This document shows positions 8,915-17,030 of a DNA stretch of 28,417 nucleotides, one piece after another. Made by a program: the position numbers and the translations under genes. The notes below the pieces were generated by a model. It worked only from the letters and a program-made list of their open reading frames with translations, was not told the DNA's origin and did no database searches. Where the stretch lies: NCBI GenBank assembly GCA_038254585.1, contig JBBSGA010000033.1:1-28417 (forward strand), read 5' to 3'. How positions within the stretch are numbered: position 1 is the stretch's first letter; the number at the start of each line of letters is the position of its first letter. The DNA is from JBBSGA01 sp038254585. GTDB taxonomy: Bacteria > Chloroflexota > Chloroflexia > Chloroflexales > Kallotenuaceae.

Positions 8915-10639
8915 TCACCCATCCACAGCCGTCGCCAATACCTCGTCCGCCGCCAGGATTGCGTAGCGGTAGCCCTGCTCGGTCAGGAAGCGCTGCCGGT
9001 TGGCCGCGAAGTCGTGGTCGCGTGTATCGCGCGTGACGAGCGTGTAGAAGTGGGCCGGCCGGCCATCGCCCTTGGGCCGCAGCACGCGGCCAAGACGCTG
9101 GGCCTCCTCCTGGCGGGAGCCGTAGGTGCCGCTGACCTGGATCGCGACGCCGGCGTCGGGCAGATCGATGGCGAAGTTTGCCACCTTTGAGACGATCAGC
9201 AGCCGCTCCTCGCCCCGCCGGAAAGCCTCGTAGAGTCGCTCGCGCTCGGCAGTCGGCGTTTTTCCGGTGATCAGCGGCGCGCCGGTGCGCGCGGCGATCG
9301 CTTTGAGCTGATCGAGGTACTGCCCGATGATCAGCACGTTGTCGTCGCGGTGCTGCTCCAGCAGCGCGTCGAGCACCGGCAGCTTGGCCGGGTTCTCGGC
9401 GGCGATGCGGTACTGGATGCGGCTATCGCTGGCGAGGGCATACTCCATACGCAGCTCGGGCGGGAGGTTCATGCGAATCTCGCTGCACAGCGCTTCGGCG
9501 ATCCAGCCTTGCCGCTCAAGATCGCGCCACGGCACATCGTACTTCTTGGGCCCGATCAGCGAGAAGACGTCCGTTTCGCGGCCGTCCTCACGCACCAGCG
9601 TTGCCGTCAGCCCCAGCCGGCGCCGCGCCTGGATCTCCGCCGTGATGCGGAAGACCGGCGCGGGCAGCAAGTGCACCTCGTCGTAGAGGATCAGCCCCCA
9701 GTTGCGCTCGGCGAACAGGCTGAAGTGTGGGAACTCCGTGACTTCACCCGTCTCGGTATCCACCCGGCTCGGCCGGTAGGTCAATATCTGGTAGGTCGCG
9801 ATCGTGACGGGCCGAATCTCTTTCTTCTCGCCCGTATATTCGCCGATCAGATCGGGCGTCAGCGTCGTCTTGTCCAGCAGCTCGGCGATCCACTGTCGTA
9901 CGGCAACCGTGTTGGGGCAGAGGATCAGCGTCTGGCAGCCGAGCTGCGCCATGACGCCGATGCCGACCACCGTTTTGCCCGCGCCGCACGGCAGCACGAT
10001 CACGCCGGAGCCGCCGCGGCTGCTGCCCCGATCGTAAAAGAGCTCGACGGCCGAGCACTGATAGTCGCGCAGTCCGAAGCGGCGGCCGCCCTGCGTGACA
10101 CTCCGCATCTCAATCGGCAGGGCAGCGCCCTCGACGTAGCCCGCCAGATCCTCGGCGGGAAAGCCGAGGTGGACCAGCGCCTGCTTGAGATGCCCGCGCG
10201 CTGCCGGGCACACCAGCAGCGTGTGATCGTCGATCTGCTTGTCGAGGAACAGATGGCACTGTTTGTTGTGCCAGACCTGGGCGAGCAGCGCCGCGTCCTC
10301 GCTTTCGAGCGCCAGGGTGTCGCCATCGCGGCGTACCAGGCGCAGCCGCCCGTAGCGACTCATATAGTCGCCGATGTCCGTGACGACGTTGGCAGGAATA
10401 TTGAACTTGGCGAATCGCTGAAGCGCAGAGATGATCGCATCGGCACGCTCGCCCGCGGCCGCGGCATTCCACAGCGAAAGCGGCGTGATCTGGTAGGTGT
10501 GGATGAACTCCGGCGATTTGACGAGCTCCGCAAACCGGGCCAGCACGTCGCGCGTCTCCTCGTACCGCGGGTTGTTCACCTCGAGCAGCACGCTGCGGTC
10601 ACCCTGGACGATCAGCGGATTTTCAGGAACGTTCGGCAT
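8915..10639 (-). CDS. XPB-family DNA repair helicase (SF2)
   Basis: A 574-residue superfamily 2 helicase. The motifs are in order: Walker A PCGAGKT (217-223), DEVH box (320-323), motif III TATLVRED (345-352) containing the XPB-specific Arg-Glu-Asp, and motif VI QEEAQRLGRVLRPK (510-523). An N-terminal damage-recognition-like domain of about 180 residues precedes the helicase core. XPB proteins unwind DNA 3'-5' and act in nucleotide excision repair or transcription-linked repair; bacterial versions are best known from Mycobacterium. The ATG lies close to an AT-rich stretch and no strong Shine-Dalgarno is visible. The gene is divergent from the small ORF at 10815 and convergent with helicase-associated protein A. 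Confidence 0.93.
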   Translation of the reverse strand: MPNVPENPLIVQGDRSVLLEVNNPRYEETRDVLARFAELVKSPEFIHTYQITPLSLWNAAAAGERADAIISALQRFAKFNIPANVVTDIGDYMSRYGRLRLVRRDGDTLALESEDAALLAQVWHNKQCHLFLDKQIDDHTLLVCPAARGHLKQALVHLGFPAEDLAGYVEGAALPIEMRSVTQGGRRFGLRDYQCSAVELFYDRGSSRGGSGVIVLPCGAGKTVVGIGVMAQLGCQTLILCPNTVAVRQWIAELLDKTTLTPDLIGEYTGEKKEIRPVTIATYQILTYRPSRVDTETGEVTEFPHFSLFAERNWGLILYDEVHLLPAPVFRITAEIQARRRLGLTATLVREDGRETDVFSLIGPKKYDVPWRDLERQGWIAEALCSEIRMNLPPELRMEYALASDSRIQYRIAAENPAKLPVLDALLEQHRDDNVLIIGQYLDQLKAIAARTGAPLITGKTPTAERERLYEAFRRGEERLLIVSKVANFAIDLPDAGVAIQVSGTYGSRQEEAQRLGRVLRPKGDGRPAHFYTLVTRDTRDHDFAANRQRFLTEQGYRYAILAADEVLATAVDG

Positions 10640-10814
10640 AACTTATACTCTTGTATCACGGCCCCCGCTGTTACGGTAGGCGGGAGGCCGGTGAGAAATC
10701 CTTGCCTACGTCGGTATTCTGCCGTATGCAGGTCGATTCGGCAAGCGGAGGGACGTGGACGCACAGTTCACGCGATGCCGGAGGCTCTGAACGGCTTCGA
10801 AGAAGTGCTACGAT

Positions 10815-11066
10815 GTGAGCCGCGGATGGAATCCATTGCGAACAGTCGTGATGCGGCAAGGTAATGCGATCCTGCACGAAAACCTCCCCATCGTCGAGGT
10901 TGCCGAGGGATGGCTGCTCGATGGGCTACTTGCCGATACCCAGGCCGCGCAATATATCCTGACGCGCCTGTCGGACCGGATCGCGCTCGTGGACCCGGCA
11001 CAATTTGAGGCGCTGCTAGCGCGCCTACGCAAGCTAGGGCACATGCCCAAAGTGCTTCAGGAGTAA
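10815..11066 (+). CDS. Small protein like the C-terminal tail of helicase-associated proteins
   Basis: An 83-residue frame starting at GTG 10815; an ATG at 10851 is an alternative, and neither has a strong Shine-Dalgarno. Its second half (LSDRIALVDP ... LLARLRKLGHMP) resembles the last 40 residues of the neighbouring helicase-associated protein A (VGDRTVLLVP ... RRHLRKLGYVP). The first half resembles the preceding 'DDP-x-x-L-x-E-L' segment. It therefore looks like a stand-alone copy of the terminal subdomain. Its stop lies 6 nt before the TTG of the next gene, and the GGAG used by that gene overlaps this stop. It is therefore probably expressed and translationally linked with 11073-13283. Confidence 0.6.
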   Translation: MSRGWNPLRTVVMRQGNAILHENLPIVEVAEGWLLDGLLADTQAAQYILTRLSDRIALVDPAQFEALLARLRKLGHMPKVLQE

Positions 11067-11072
11067 GCCGTC

Positions 11073-13283
11073 TTGTCGCACACGCAGCGTCGTTTCGACA
11101 CCTACCTTGATCTGGTGCAGTCCAGCGAGCTCAAGTCGATGGTGCGGCTGTGGGGCGGCCACAGCCAGATGCGCAAGGACGAGTGCATCGCGGCCATCCG
11201 GCGGGGTCTGGGCGACGCGGAACGCGTTCAAGCCGTGCTGGCCGGCCTCAATCCCTACGAGCATACGGCCTTAGCAATCGTCAAGTGGATCGGCGGCGCG
11301 ATCGATGCCGGCGCGCTCGCCGTGGCCTTGCGCGCTACGGGCGTTCCCCTGCCCACCACCCGCCACCCATATAGCAATGATACGACGACGCTCATTCAGC
11401 CGCTGGTCCGGCGTGGCTTGCTGTTGAGCGCGCAGAGCGGCGCCCCCGGTATGCTGTGGGAGTCCTCCTACGGTCGCAGCGTCGGTTTTTCGGATGAGCG
11501 ACTGCTTGCCGGTATCGGGCCGGTGGAGTGCGTGCCCCTTGCCCTAACGCCGTCGGCGGCCCCTGCGCCCTCGACATACCGCCGGCCTCCCGCGGTGATC
11601 CTCGACGTCGTCGGCGTCTTACAGGCTATCGACACACTTGGCGGGATCCAGCTCACGAAAAGCGGCTCAGTACGGGCCAACGATCTGCGCAAGCTGGCTC
11701 GTGCGATGGGCTGGAGCGAAAGTGGTATAACGGTCGATGGGCTGCCATTTCCCAGCCCGGCACTTGCCTGGATCGGCGCGCTACGGCACGCCGGGCTACT
11801 GTCGATCCAGGGCGACGGGCTGGGCTTGAGCGTGCCGATCGAGCAATTCGCCAAACGCTCATACGGCGCGCAGATCGGCACGCTGTTACAGGGATTCGTC
11901 GAGTCTCGCGCGTGGAGCGAGTGGCAGACGCCGAGCTGGTATGATCGCGAAGATCTGCGGGCGTGGGGCCGCCTGGCGCTGATTCTGGCGCTGGCATCGC
12001 TCCCGCCCATGCCGGACAGCTTTTTTGCCGTCGACGACCTGGACCAGGCACTCTTCGACCGCATCGGCGAGCACTTTTCGCTGAGCTACCCTCCTCAAAG
12101 GCCCTATTTTTTCAACAAGACGCCCGCCGAGGTGCAGCACGAAGAGATGACCTGGCGGACGAAGCTGCGCACCGACTGGCTGAAACGCGAGCGACGCTGG
12201 ATCGCGTCTGCACTCGCATCCTGGCTCTATTATCTCGGCATCGTCGAGCTTGGGCTGGAGGACGGATCTCCCGTCGGCCTCCGCCTGACCGATCTCGGGC
12301 GCGTGGTGCTCCGCCAGGAGCCGGAGCAGCTTGCCGAAGCGCAGGACACCGCCCAGGCCGCCTGGCTCGTGCAGCCCAACTTCGACGTGGTAGTCTATCT
12401 TGAGCATATCGCGCCGGAGCAGCTCGCGTTCTTGGAGCGCCATGCCGAACGGGTGCAGTCTCACCACCATACCGCCCACTACCAGCTGACGCGTGAGTCG
12501 GTCTACCGCGGCTTAGAAAGCGGCACCTCGGCCGACGAGCTACTTTCGAGACTGCAGAGCGGTGCGAGCACCGAAGTACCCCAGAACGTTGTGGCCGAGC
12601 TGCGTGCGTGGGCGCTGCTGCGCGAGCAGATACGGCTGCGCCGCCGATCCCGGCTGCTGGAATATCCGGATCATCGGGCGCGTCAGGCCGCCCTGGAAGA
12701 TGGGCTGGCGGGCACGCCTGTTGGCGACCGGTTCGTGCTCCTGGAGGGCATCACACTGCCGCAGCAGCAGATCAAGGCACGGGTCGATTACAGTCTGCCC
12801 TTACCCCGCTGTCTCTCGGTCGCCGAGGACGGGCTGATCGCAATCAAGGGACGAACCCCCGATCTGTTGCTTGAGTCGCAGCTCGACCACTGGGCCGAGC
12901 GGATTACGGAGCAGACCTGGCGTCTGACGGCGGCCCGGATAGCGACGTTAGTCAGAACCGGAACACGCGTTCGCGCCCTCTTCAAATTTCTCGAAGAGCG
13001 CCTGAGCCATCCTTTACCGCCGTTGCTTGGCATCGCTCTCCGAGCCTGGGCCGGCGAAATCGCCAACGTCGAGCTAGCCACCATTTCAGTGCTGCGCTGC
13101 CGGCAGCCGGCCGTGTTTGAAGCGATTACACGTAGTGAGAAGCTGCGACCCTATATTCGTGGCACACTCGCGCCGGATGTACTGCTCGTAGATTCCAGGA
13201 GCGTCAAGGCGCTGCAAGAGCAGTTGGCGTGGGCCGGGATCGTAGTTGCAGATGTGCTGCATGATTCGGGCAGTCGCTCGTGA
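11073..13283 (+). CDS. Helicase-associated (Helicase_C_3-like) protein B
   Basis: A 736-residue protein starting at TTG; CAGGAG about 10 nt upstream overlaps the stop of the small ORF before it. The N-terminus again has a SAP-like helix pair ('SSELKSMVRLWGGHSQMRKDECIAAIR' region, residues 10-40) followed by winged-helix-like segments. Residues of about 430-540 match the Helicase_C_3 region: 'WLVQPNFDVVVYLEHI ... HYQLTRESVYRGLESGTSADELL'. No ATPase motifs are present. Length and domain order parallel protein A at 6973, so the two are diverged paralogues on either side of the XPB gene. A role as XPB partner or DNA-loading factor is inferred from context only. Confidence 0.8.
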   Translation: MSHTQRRFDTYLDLVQSSELKSMVRLWGGHSQMRKDECIAAIRRGLGDAERVQAVLAGLNPYEHTALAIVKWIGGAIDAGALAVALRATGVPLPTTRHPYSNDTTTLIQPLVRRGLLLSAQSGAPGMLWESSYGRSVGFSDERLLAGIGPVECVPLALTPSAAPAPSTYRRPPAVILDVVGVLQAIDTLGGIQLTKSGSVRANDLRKLARAMGWSESGITVDGLPFPSPALAWIGALRHAGLLSIQGDGLGLSVPIEQFAKRSYGAQIGTLLQGFVESRAWSEWQTPSWYDREDLRAWGRLALILALASLPPMPDSFFAVDDLDQALFDRIGEHFSLSYPPQRPYFFNKTPAEVQHEEMTWRTKLRTDWLKRERRWIASALASWLYYLGIVELGLEDGSPVGLRLTDLGRVVLRQEPEQLAEAQDTAQAAWLVQPNFDVVVYLEHIAPEQLAFLERHAERVQSHHHTAHYQLTRESVYRGLESGTSADELLSRLQSGASTEVPQNVVAELRAWALLREQIRLRRRSRLLEYPDHRARQAALEDGLAGTPVGDRFVLLEGITLPQQQIKARVDYSLPLPRCLSVAEDGLIAIKGRTPDLLLESQLDHWAERITEQTWRLTAARIATLVRTGTRVRALFKFLEERLSHPLPPLLGIALRAWAGEIANVELATISVLRCRQPAVFEAITRSEKLRPYIRGTLAPDVLLVDSRSVKALQEQLAWAGIVVADVLHDSGSRS

Positions 13284-13345
13284 TGAGCAGGAGCCCTTGC
13301 CTGCTTGTACTTACTGCGGTCCGCCTGCGGATCCTTGTCTGGAGC

Positions 13346-14425
13346 TCAGCTTTCTTCCGGGTGCACCAGCACCTTGATCGCTGCCGAGCTTTTCTTGTCC
13401 GCCGCGGCGGCGAAGGCCTCTCCGATCCGCTCGAGTGCGTAGTGATGTGTGATGATCGGCGCGGCCTGCACGCGGCCTGACGCGAGCAGATCCAGCGCGA
13501 TCGCATACTCCGAGATGCCGTTCCAGGTGGAGTAGCTATTGCACCAGGTGATTGTCAGCTCCTTGCGGTAGGCTGTGCCGGTGTCGAGGACGGGATCGGT
13601 AGTGAAGACGCCCAGGATGCAGATTGTACCGCCCGGCCGGGCCATCGCTATCGCCTGGCTCACGGTCGGCGCACTGCCGCCCACCGTCTCGAAAACCACG
13701 TCCGCGCCTGCGCCGCCGGTGAGCTCCAGCACCGCCTCCGCCGGGTCGCCGTGCGCGTTGGCCACGACTTCGTCGGCGGCTCCTGCGCGGCGCGCGAGGG
13801 CCAGCGGCTCGTCCCGCGTTCCCACCATGATCACGCGCCGCGCTCCGCCGGCGCGCGCGGCCTGGCCCAGCGTCATGCCGATCGCACCGGTGCCGATCAC
13901 GACCACGTTCATATAGGGCAGGATCGGCGCGCGGTTCAGCGCATGCACCGCGCAGCCGTAGCAGTCGAGAATCGAGGCCGCATCGGTCGAGACGTTGTCC
14001 GGCAGCGGGTGGGCATTGCTTGCAAGGCAGAGGTCGTATTGGGAGAAGCCGTGGCTGCCGTACTGCTGGCCGTGCCGCCGGCCGCGTTCCGGGCAGATGT
14101 GCGTATCGCCGCGCCGGCAGTAGACGCACTCGCCGCAGCCGACGAGGTGTACCGGCTCGATCCCCACGCGCTCGCCGACACCTAGCCCAACCACCCCGCG
14201 GCCGATCGCCGCCACCTCTCCCGCGAGCTCATGGCCGCTCTGGCGGCCCTGCGAGGAAACGTCAGAGCGGCTTCGCCACGGATCGGCCCCCCGGTAGCCG
14301 TGCAAATCGCTCCCGCAGATGCCCGCCGCCCGCACCCGCACCAGGACCTCGCCCGGTCCGGGCTCAGGCATGGGCAGCTCCTCTACGCGGATGTCCGTCC
14401 CTCCGTAGAATAGTGCAGCCTTCAC
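13346..14425 (-). CDS. Zinc-dependent medium-chain dehydrogenase (polyol/threonine DH-like) 1
   Basis: A 359-residue MDR-family dehydrogenase with a GTG start preceded by AAGGAGGG. The catalytic zinc ligands are visible as C37 and H65-E66 (GHE). The structural zinc cluster is C97, C100, C103 and C111. The Rossmann motif VVVIGTGAIG is near residues 174-183. Such enzymes oxidise a secondary hydroxyl of a sugar, polyol or amino-acid derivative with NAD(P)+. It is the last gene of the minus-strand sugar cluster, 56 bp after the aldolase. The paired dehydrogenase at 17031 has the same architecture, suggesting two successive or alternative oxidations. The substrate cannot be read from sequence. Confidence 0.9.
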   Translation of the reverse strand: MKAALFYGGTDIRVEELPMPEPGPGEVLVRVRAAGICGSDLHGYRGADPWRSRSDVSSQGRQSGHELAGEVAAIGRGVVGLGVGERVGIEPVHLVGCGECVYCRRGDTHICPERGRRHGQQYGSHGFSQYDLCLASNAHPLPDNVSTDAASILDCYGCAVHALNRAPILPYMNVVVIGTGAIGMTLGQAARAGGARRVIMVGTRDEPLALARRAGAADEVVANAHGDPAEAVLELTGGAGADVVFETVGGSAPTVSQAIAMARPGGTICILGVFTTDPVLDTGTAYRKELTITWCNSYSTWNGISEYAIALDLLASGRVQAAPIITHHYALERIGEAFAAAADKKSSAAIKVLVHPEES

Positions 14426-14481
14426 CGCGCTCCCTCCTTCAGTTGGACGTGCAGGTTATTCACGCCTCGGTCCTGGCCCGG

Positions 14482-15297
14482 TTAACGAGGTGCGTTCAGG
14501 GAGCGCACCGCCGCATCCACGCTAGCCCCACCGTGGACGATCTCGCCGAGCGCAGCCGCCATGCGATCCGGCCGCGGGTGGGTTACGATGTTGCGGCCGA
14601 AGACGACGCCCCGCGCTCCGGCCTCGATCGCCTCCGCCGCCATCTCCAGCGCATCGCGCGGGTCGTTCTTGGCTGCGCCGCCCAGGATCAGCACCGGCAC
14701 GTAGCAGGACCCGGTAACCTGGCGATAGGCTGAGACCGGGCCGACGTAGTGGACCTTCACGAAGTCCGCGCCCGCCTCGGCCCCGATGCGCGCGCCATTG
14801 GCGACGTTCTCGACGGTGTGCGCGCTCGTCTCCTGGAACGACACCGGAATCGGCTCGGCCAATAGCGGCATGCCCCATTCCGCGCAGCGGGCCGCCAGGC
14901 GGCGGAGGTCGGCCAGCTTGGTCTCATCCGGATTGCCGGGGAAGACTTTGAGCTCGACGGCGTCGGCGCCGAAGCGCACCGCCTGCTCCACGCCGTAGTC
15001 CGCGATCGGCCCCTCGCTATCCAGCGCGAGGATCAGTCCCGTGCCGCCCAGGACGTCCGCCACTGCCCTCGCCATCCCGATCGTCGTCATGATCGCGTCC
15101 ACGCCGCCGGCGACGGCCTTCGCCACGGCTCCGGCCGGCTGCTCTAGGCCCTGCGCCGGCCCGTTCCGGGCGCCGTCCATCGCGACGACCACGGCGCGCC
15201 CGTCGCGTGCAAATATGTGATGCATCCGCCGCTTCGCCCATACGGGGCTGGCTGTAACTTCGGCCGAGGTGCCGCTCAGTGGTTCGCTTACTAACAT
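14482..15297 (-). CDS. Class I aldolase of the DeoC/LsrF/FbaB type
   Basis: A 271-residue TIM-barrel aldolase. The frame is open further upstream, but the ATG at 15297 has GGAGGAAG immediately before it and lies in the 20-bp gap after the kinase. Family features include 'VVVAMDGA' (first strand), 'AVELKVFPG', and 'DFVKVHYVG' with the probable Schiff-base lysine. Late phosphate-binding elements are 'LILGGAAK' and 'GVVFGRNI'. Relatives include LsrF, which cleaves phosphorylated AI-2 products, and fructose-bisphosphate aldolase class I. Adjacent to an FGGY kinase, the simplest reading is cleavage or transformation of the phosphorylated sugar made by that kinase. A kinase plus an LsrF-like aldolase recalls LsrK/LsrF, but no other lsr gene is present. 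Confidence 0.85.
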   Translation of the reverse strand: MLVSEPLSGTSAEVTASPVWAKRRMHHIFARDGRAVVVAMDGARNGPAQGLEQPAGAVAKAVAGGVDAIMTTIGMARAVADVLGGTGLILALDSEGPIADYGVEQAVRFGADAVELKVFPGNPDETKLADLRRLAARCAEWGMPLLAEPIPVSFQETSAHTVENVANGARIGAEAGADFVKVHYVGPVSAYRQVTGSCYVPVLILGGAAKNDPRDALEMAAEAIEAGARGVVFGRNIVTHPRPDRMAAALGEIVHGGASVDAAVRSLNAPR

Positions 15298-15317
15298 CTC
15301 TTCCTCCACAGTAATGT

Positions 15318-16835
15318 CTAACTCGATCCCTCGTAGTCCGCGCTCTCCTCGGCTGGGCCGCATTGGCGAAACCATGGCGCGAGGAGGTCGTCGAGCTGGC
15401 AGTAGCGCGTATATAGGGCGTCATAGCGCGGCGCGAGTGCCGCGCTTGGGATGTAGGTGCGTCCGATGCGCACCATCTGCGAAGCAGCGCTCTCGAGTGA
15501 GACGACGCCCGCGGCAACGCCGCCAAAGATCGCCGCGCCCAGCACACCCGCTTCGCACACCATCGGCACGCGTAGCTCCAGGTGGGTGATGTCGGCCAGC
15601 AGCTGCATCCAGAATGGACTTCGCGCCGCGCCGCCGCAGGTCGCGCCGGCCGCAGGCCCGCCGTCCGGCCATTGGCTCCCCGCGCGCGCCTCGAGCAGCC
15701 GGCGCAGGTGAAACGCGGTGCCTTCCAGGATTGCCCGCACAAGCTGCGGCCGCCCATGGCGCAGCGTGAGCCCCACGAGCGCTCCACGCGCCAGCGGGTC
15801 CGCCTGCGGCCCGCGCTCGCCCATCAGGTGCGGCAGGAAGAAGAGCCCTTCCGCGCCCGGCGGCACGTCCCCGGCCTGCCTGGTTAGCACATCGTATGAC
15901 GCGGATACGTCCGACCCGGCCTCGGCGACGAGCAGGTCGCGAACCCAGCGTAGGGCAGCGCCGGTCGTCGCGGTCGCGCCGAAGCCCTGAACTGAGGGGC
16001 GGCCACCTGCGCCGTCGCCGTCTACCAGTGCGATCCACGCCGCGGTGCCCAGGTAGATACAGACCTCCCGCGCGGCGAGCTCACCGACGCCCGTCAACGT
16101 ACACGTTGTGTCTCCTCCTCCGATTGCGACGACCGTTCCGGGCGCGAGGCCCGTCTCGCGCGCAGCCTGGGGGGTCACGCGCCCGGCGGGCTCCCAGCTT
16201 GACCGGATCGTCGGCATGATCCCACGCGGCACATGCGCCAGCCCGACCGCGTCCCAATCCCACGCTCGACGCGCCCGATCGAACAGGCCGGTGCCGCTCG
16301 CATCCGACGTGTCGGTGCAGATCGTGTCCGTGAGCCGATAACGCACGAAGTCTTTCGGCAGCAGGAGCGTCCGTGCGCGTGCGAGTACCTCGGGCTGTGT
16401 GTCGGCGAGCCAGCGCAGCTTGGGCGCGGAAAGCGTTGTGCTGAAGTGCGGCGGGCTCTCCTCGCCCGCTCCACGCGCCTGGCGCTCGCGATTCAGCGTT
16501 TCGCACTGCGGCGCGCAGCGCTGATCCATCCAGAGCATGGCCGAAGTTATCGGCTGTCCATCGCCGTCCAGCAGGACCGGCGCGTGCATCAGGCCCGAAA
16601 CCCCTACCCCGGCAATATCCTCCGGCACGATGCCGCTCTTCGCCAGTGCCTCGCGCACCACCACGGCAGTCCCGCGCCACCATGCTTCGGGCTCCACCTC
16701 GGCCCACAGCAGGCGTGGATAGGAGACCGGCGTCTCGCGGTACGCACTGGCGAGCTCGGCTCCGTGCAGATCGAAGATCGCGCACCGGCAGGTCGTAGTG
16801 CCCAGATCGATGCCCAGGAGGTAGGGCGCTGACAC
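15318..16835 (-). CDS. FGGY-family carbohydrate kinase (xylulokinase-like)
   Basis: About 505 residues. The GTG at 16835 is preferred because GAGGA lies about 8 nt upstream and the family's first strand follows directly; a TTG 39 nt further upstream is open but has no ribosome binding site. The N-terminal ATP/phosphate motif LGIDLGTTTCR is at about residues 7-17. 'AMLWMDQRC' is the sugar-binding segment, and 'IGGGDTTCTLTGVG' carries the probable catalytic Asp. The C-terminal half holds 'CGGAARSPFWMQLLADI', typical of the second FGGY domain. It phosphorylates a ketose or polyol with ATP. It is followed after 20 bp by the aldolase, probably translationally linked. The 195-bp gap upstream contains several dyads. 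Confidence 0.9.
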   Translation of the reverse strand: MSAPYLLGIDLGTTTCRCAIFDLHGAELASAYRETPVSYPRLLWAEVEPEAWWRGTAVVVREALAKSGIVPEDIAGVGVSGLMHAPVLLDGDGQPITSAMLWMDQRCAPQCETLNRERQARGAGEESPPHFSTTLSAPKLRWLADTQPEVLARARTLLLPKDFVRYRLTDTICTDTSDASGTGLFDRARRAWDWDAVGLAHVPRGIMPTIRSSWEPAGRVTPQAARETGLAPGTVVAIGGGDTTCTLTGVGELAAREVCIYLGTAAWIALVDGDGAGGRPSVQGFGATATTGAALRWVRDLLVAEAGSDVSASYDVLTRQAGDVPPGAEGLFFLPHLMGERGPQADPLARGALVGLTLRHGRPQLVRAILEGTAFHLRRLLEARAGSQWPDGGPAAGATCGGAARSPFWMQLLADITHLELRVPMVCEAGVLGAAIFGGVAAGVVSLESAASQMVRIGRTYIPSAALAPRYDALYTRYCQLDDLLAPWFRQCGPAEESADYEGSS

Positions 16836-17030
16836 GATATCTATCCTCGGCCAGTCTAGCTGGCGCTTTGCCAAGGCTGGTCTGAACCGTTTTAGAGACG
16901 TTGTAAGAGGGCTAACAAATCAACTGGTGGAACTCTCAACGCGCTTCAGCGTGTTGGCGCGGTAGCAGACGCCGATTTCAATCGGTGGCCCCCGCGGCGG
17001 GATATCCGATCCATTTGTTAATCTCTCTAC
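16836..17030 (-). promoter_or_regulatory. Dyad-rich leader/intergenic region upstream of the FGGY kinase
   Basis: This is the longest gap inside the minus-strand sugar cluster. It holds an imperfect 20-bp palindrome at 16937-16956 (arms CAACGCGCT and AGCGTGTTG, one mismatch), a 14-bp dyad CCGATTTCAATCGG at 16972-16985, a GC dyad CCCGCGGCGGG at 16991-17001, and outer arms TAACAAAT (16913-16920) and ATTTGTTA (17013-17020). No clear sigma-70 promoter is visible. It could be a set of operators for an internal promoter, or a structured mRNA leader; the sequence does not decide. Confidence 0.4.

Noticed and set aside
9350..10864. A 504-codon open frame antisense to the XPB helicase gene
   Set aside because: It shadows a GC-rich gene whose helicase motifs are all on the other strand. 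It has no recognisable domain and an Arg/Gln/Ala-biased composition typical of antisense frames.
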